The notes beneath the pieces were generated by a model that was given only the letters and a program-made list of their open reading frames with translations, was not told where the DNA came from and ran no database searches. From Anser cygnoides (Eukaryota; Chordata; Aves; Anseriformes; Anatidae), in assembly GCF_040182565.1 (NCBI RefSeq), contig NC_089895.1:1472001-1536000 (forward strand): a DNA stretch of 64,000 bases, in the 5' to 3' direction. Positions 63,874 to 64,000 of this stretch are shown here, piece after piece (position 1 is the first letter of the stretch; each line of letters starts with the position of its first letter). A program made the translations under genes and the position numbers.

Positions 63874-64000
63874 CTGCAGATGACACAAACGCTAAAAGCT
63901 CAAACCAGACTCAAATTCACCACTTAAAAAAAGAATGTAGATTTCAATGGCAACAAGATTCATGCAATTTCAAAGAAAGAGAATTCAATTCTCTTAAAAT

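Overview
This window is vertebrate nuclear DNA, most likely from a bird. It has spliced genes with GT-AG (and a few GC-AG) introns, a CpG-island promoter, and a 5'-truncated CR1 LINE of the kind abundant in birds and other sauropsids. There are no bacterial-style operons, CRISPR arrays or tRNA/rRNA genes. No species can be assigned from the sequence alone.

Layout, left to right. (1) 1-955: 5' part of IFFO2 intron 1. (2) 956-1590, minus strand: first coding exon of IFFO2 (intermediate filament family orphan 2), inside a strong CpG island that continues into its 5'UTR and promoter. (3) About 2010-2466: a CR1 retrotransposon 3' fragment in plus orientation, lying in the IFFO2 upstream flank. (4) About 2467-10793: intergenic DNA with no gene I can support. 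(5) 11871-63873, minus strand: the 3' two-thirds of UBR4, the giant N-recognin E3 ubiquitin ligase. I reconstructed 69 consecutive coding exons. They sum to 10,362 nt, stay in one frame throughout and end in a stop, giving 3,453 residues. Counting back from the 5,183-residue human protein, this is about residue 1,731 to the C-terminus. The first ~1,730 residues, including the UBR box, lie beyond position 64,000.

IFFO2 and UBR4 are both transcribed leftward, head to tail, as in the human 1p36 region, so synteny supports both calls. UBR4 works with KCMF1 and calmodulin in the SIFI complex, which ubiquitinates N-degron substrates and unimported mitochondrial precursors. Its catalytic C-terminal hemiRING module is completely encoded here. 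IFFO2 is an intermediate-filament-like protein with no known functional link to UBR4.

Observations worth a second look: three GC-AG introns within about 7 kb of UBR4; a candidate 33-nt cassette microexon and a second alternative exon in the long intron 57471-54966; a long imperfect hairpin in an intron at 38911-39019; a UIM-like motif in the disordered region; and stacked AATAAA hexamers just after one donor site. I did not find a wholly new system. The novelty candidates are alternative-splicing and structural features of a known gene.
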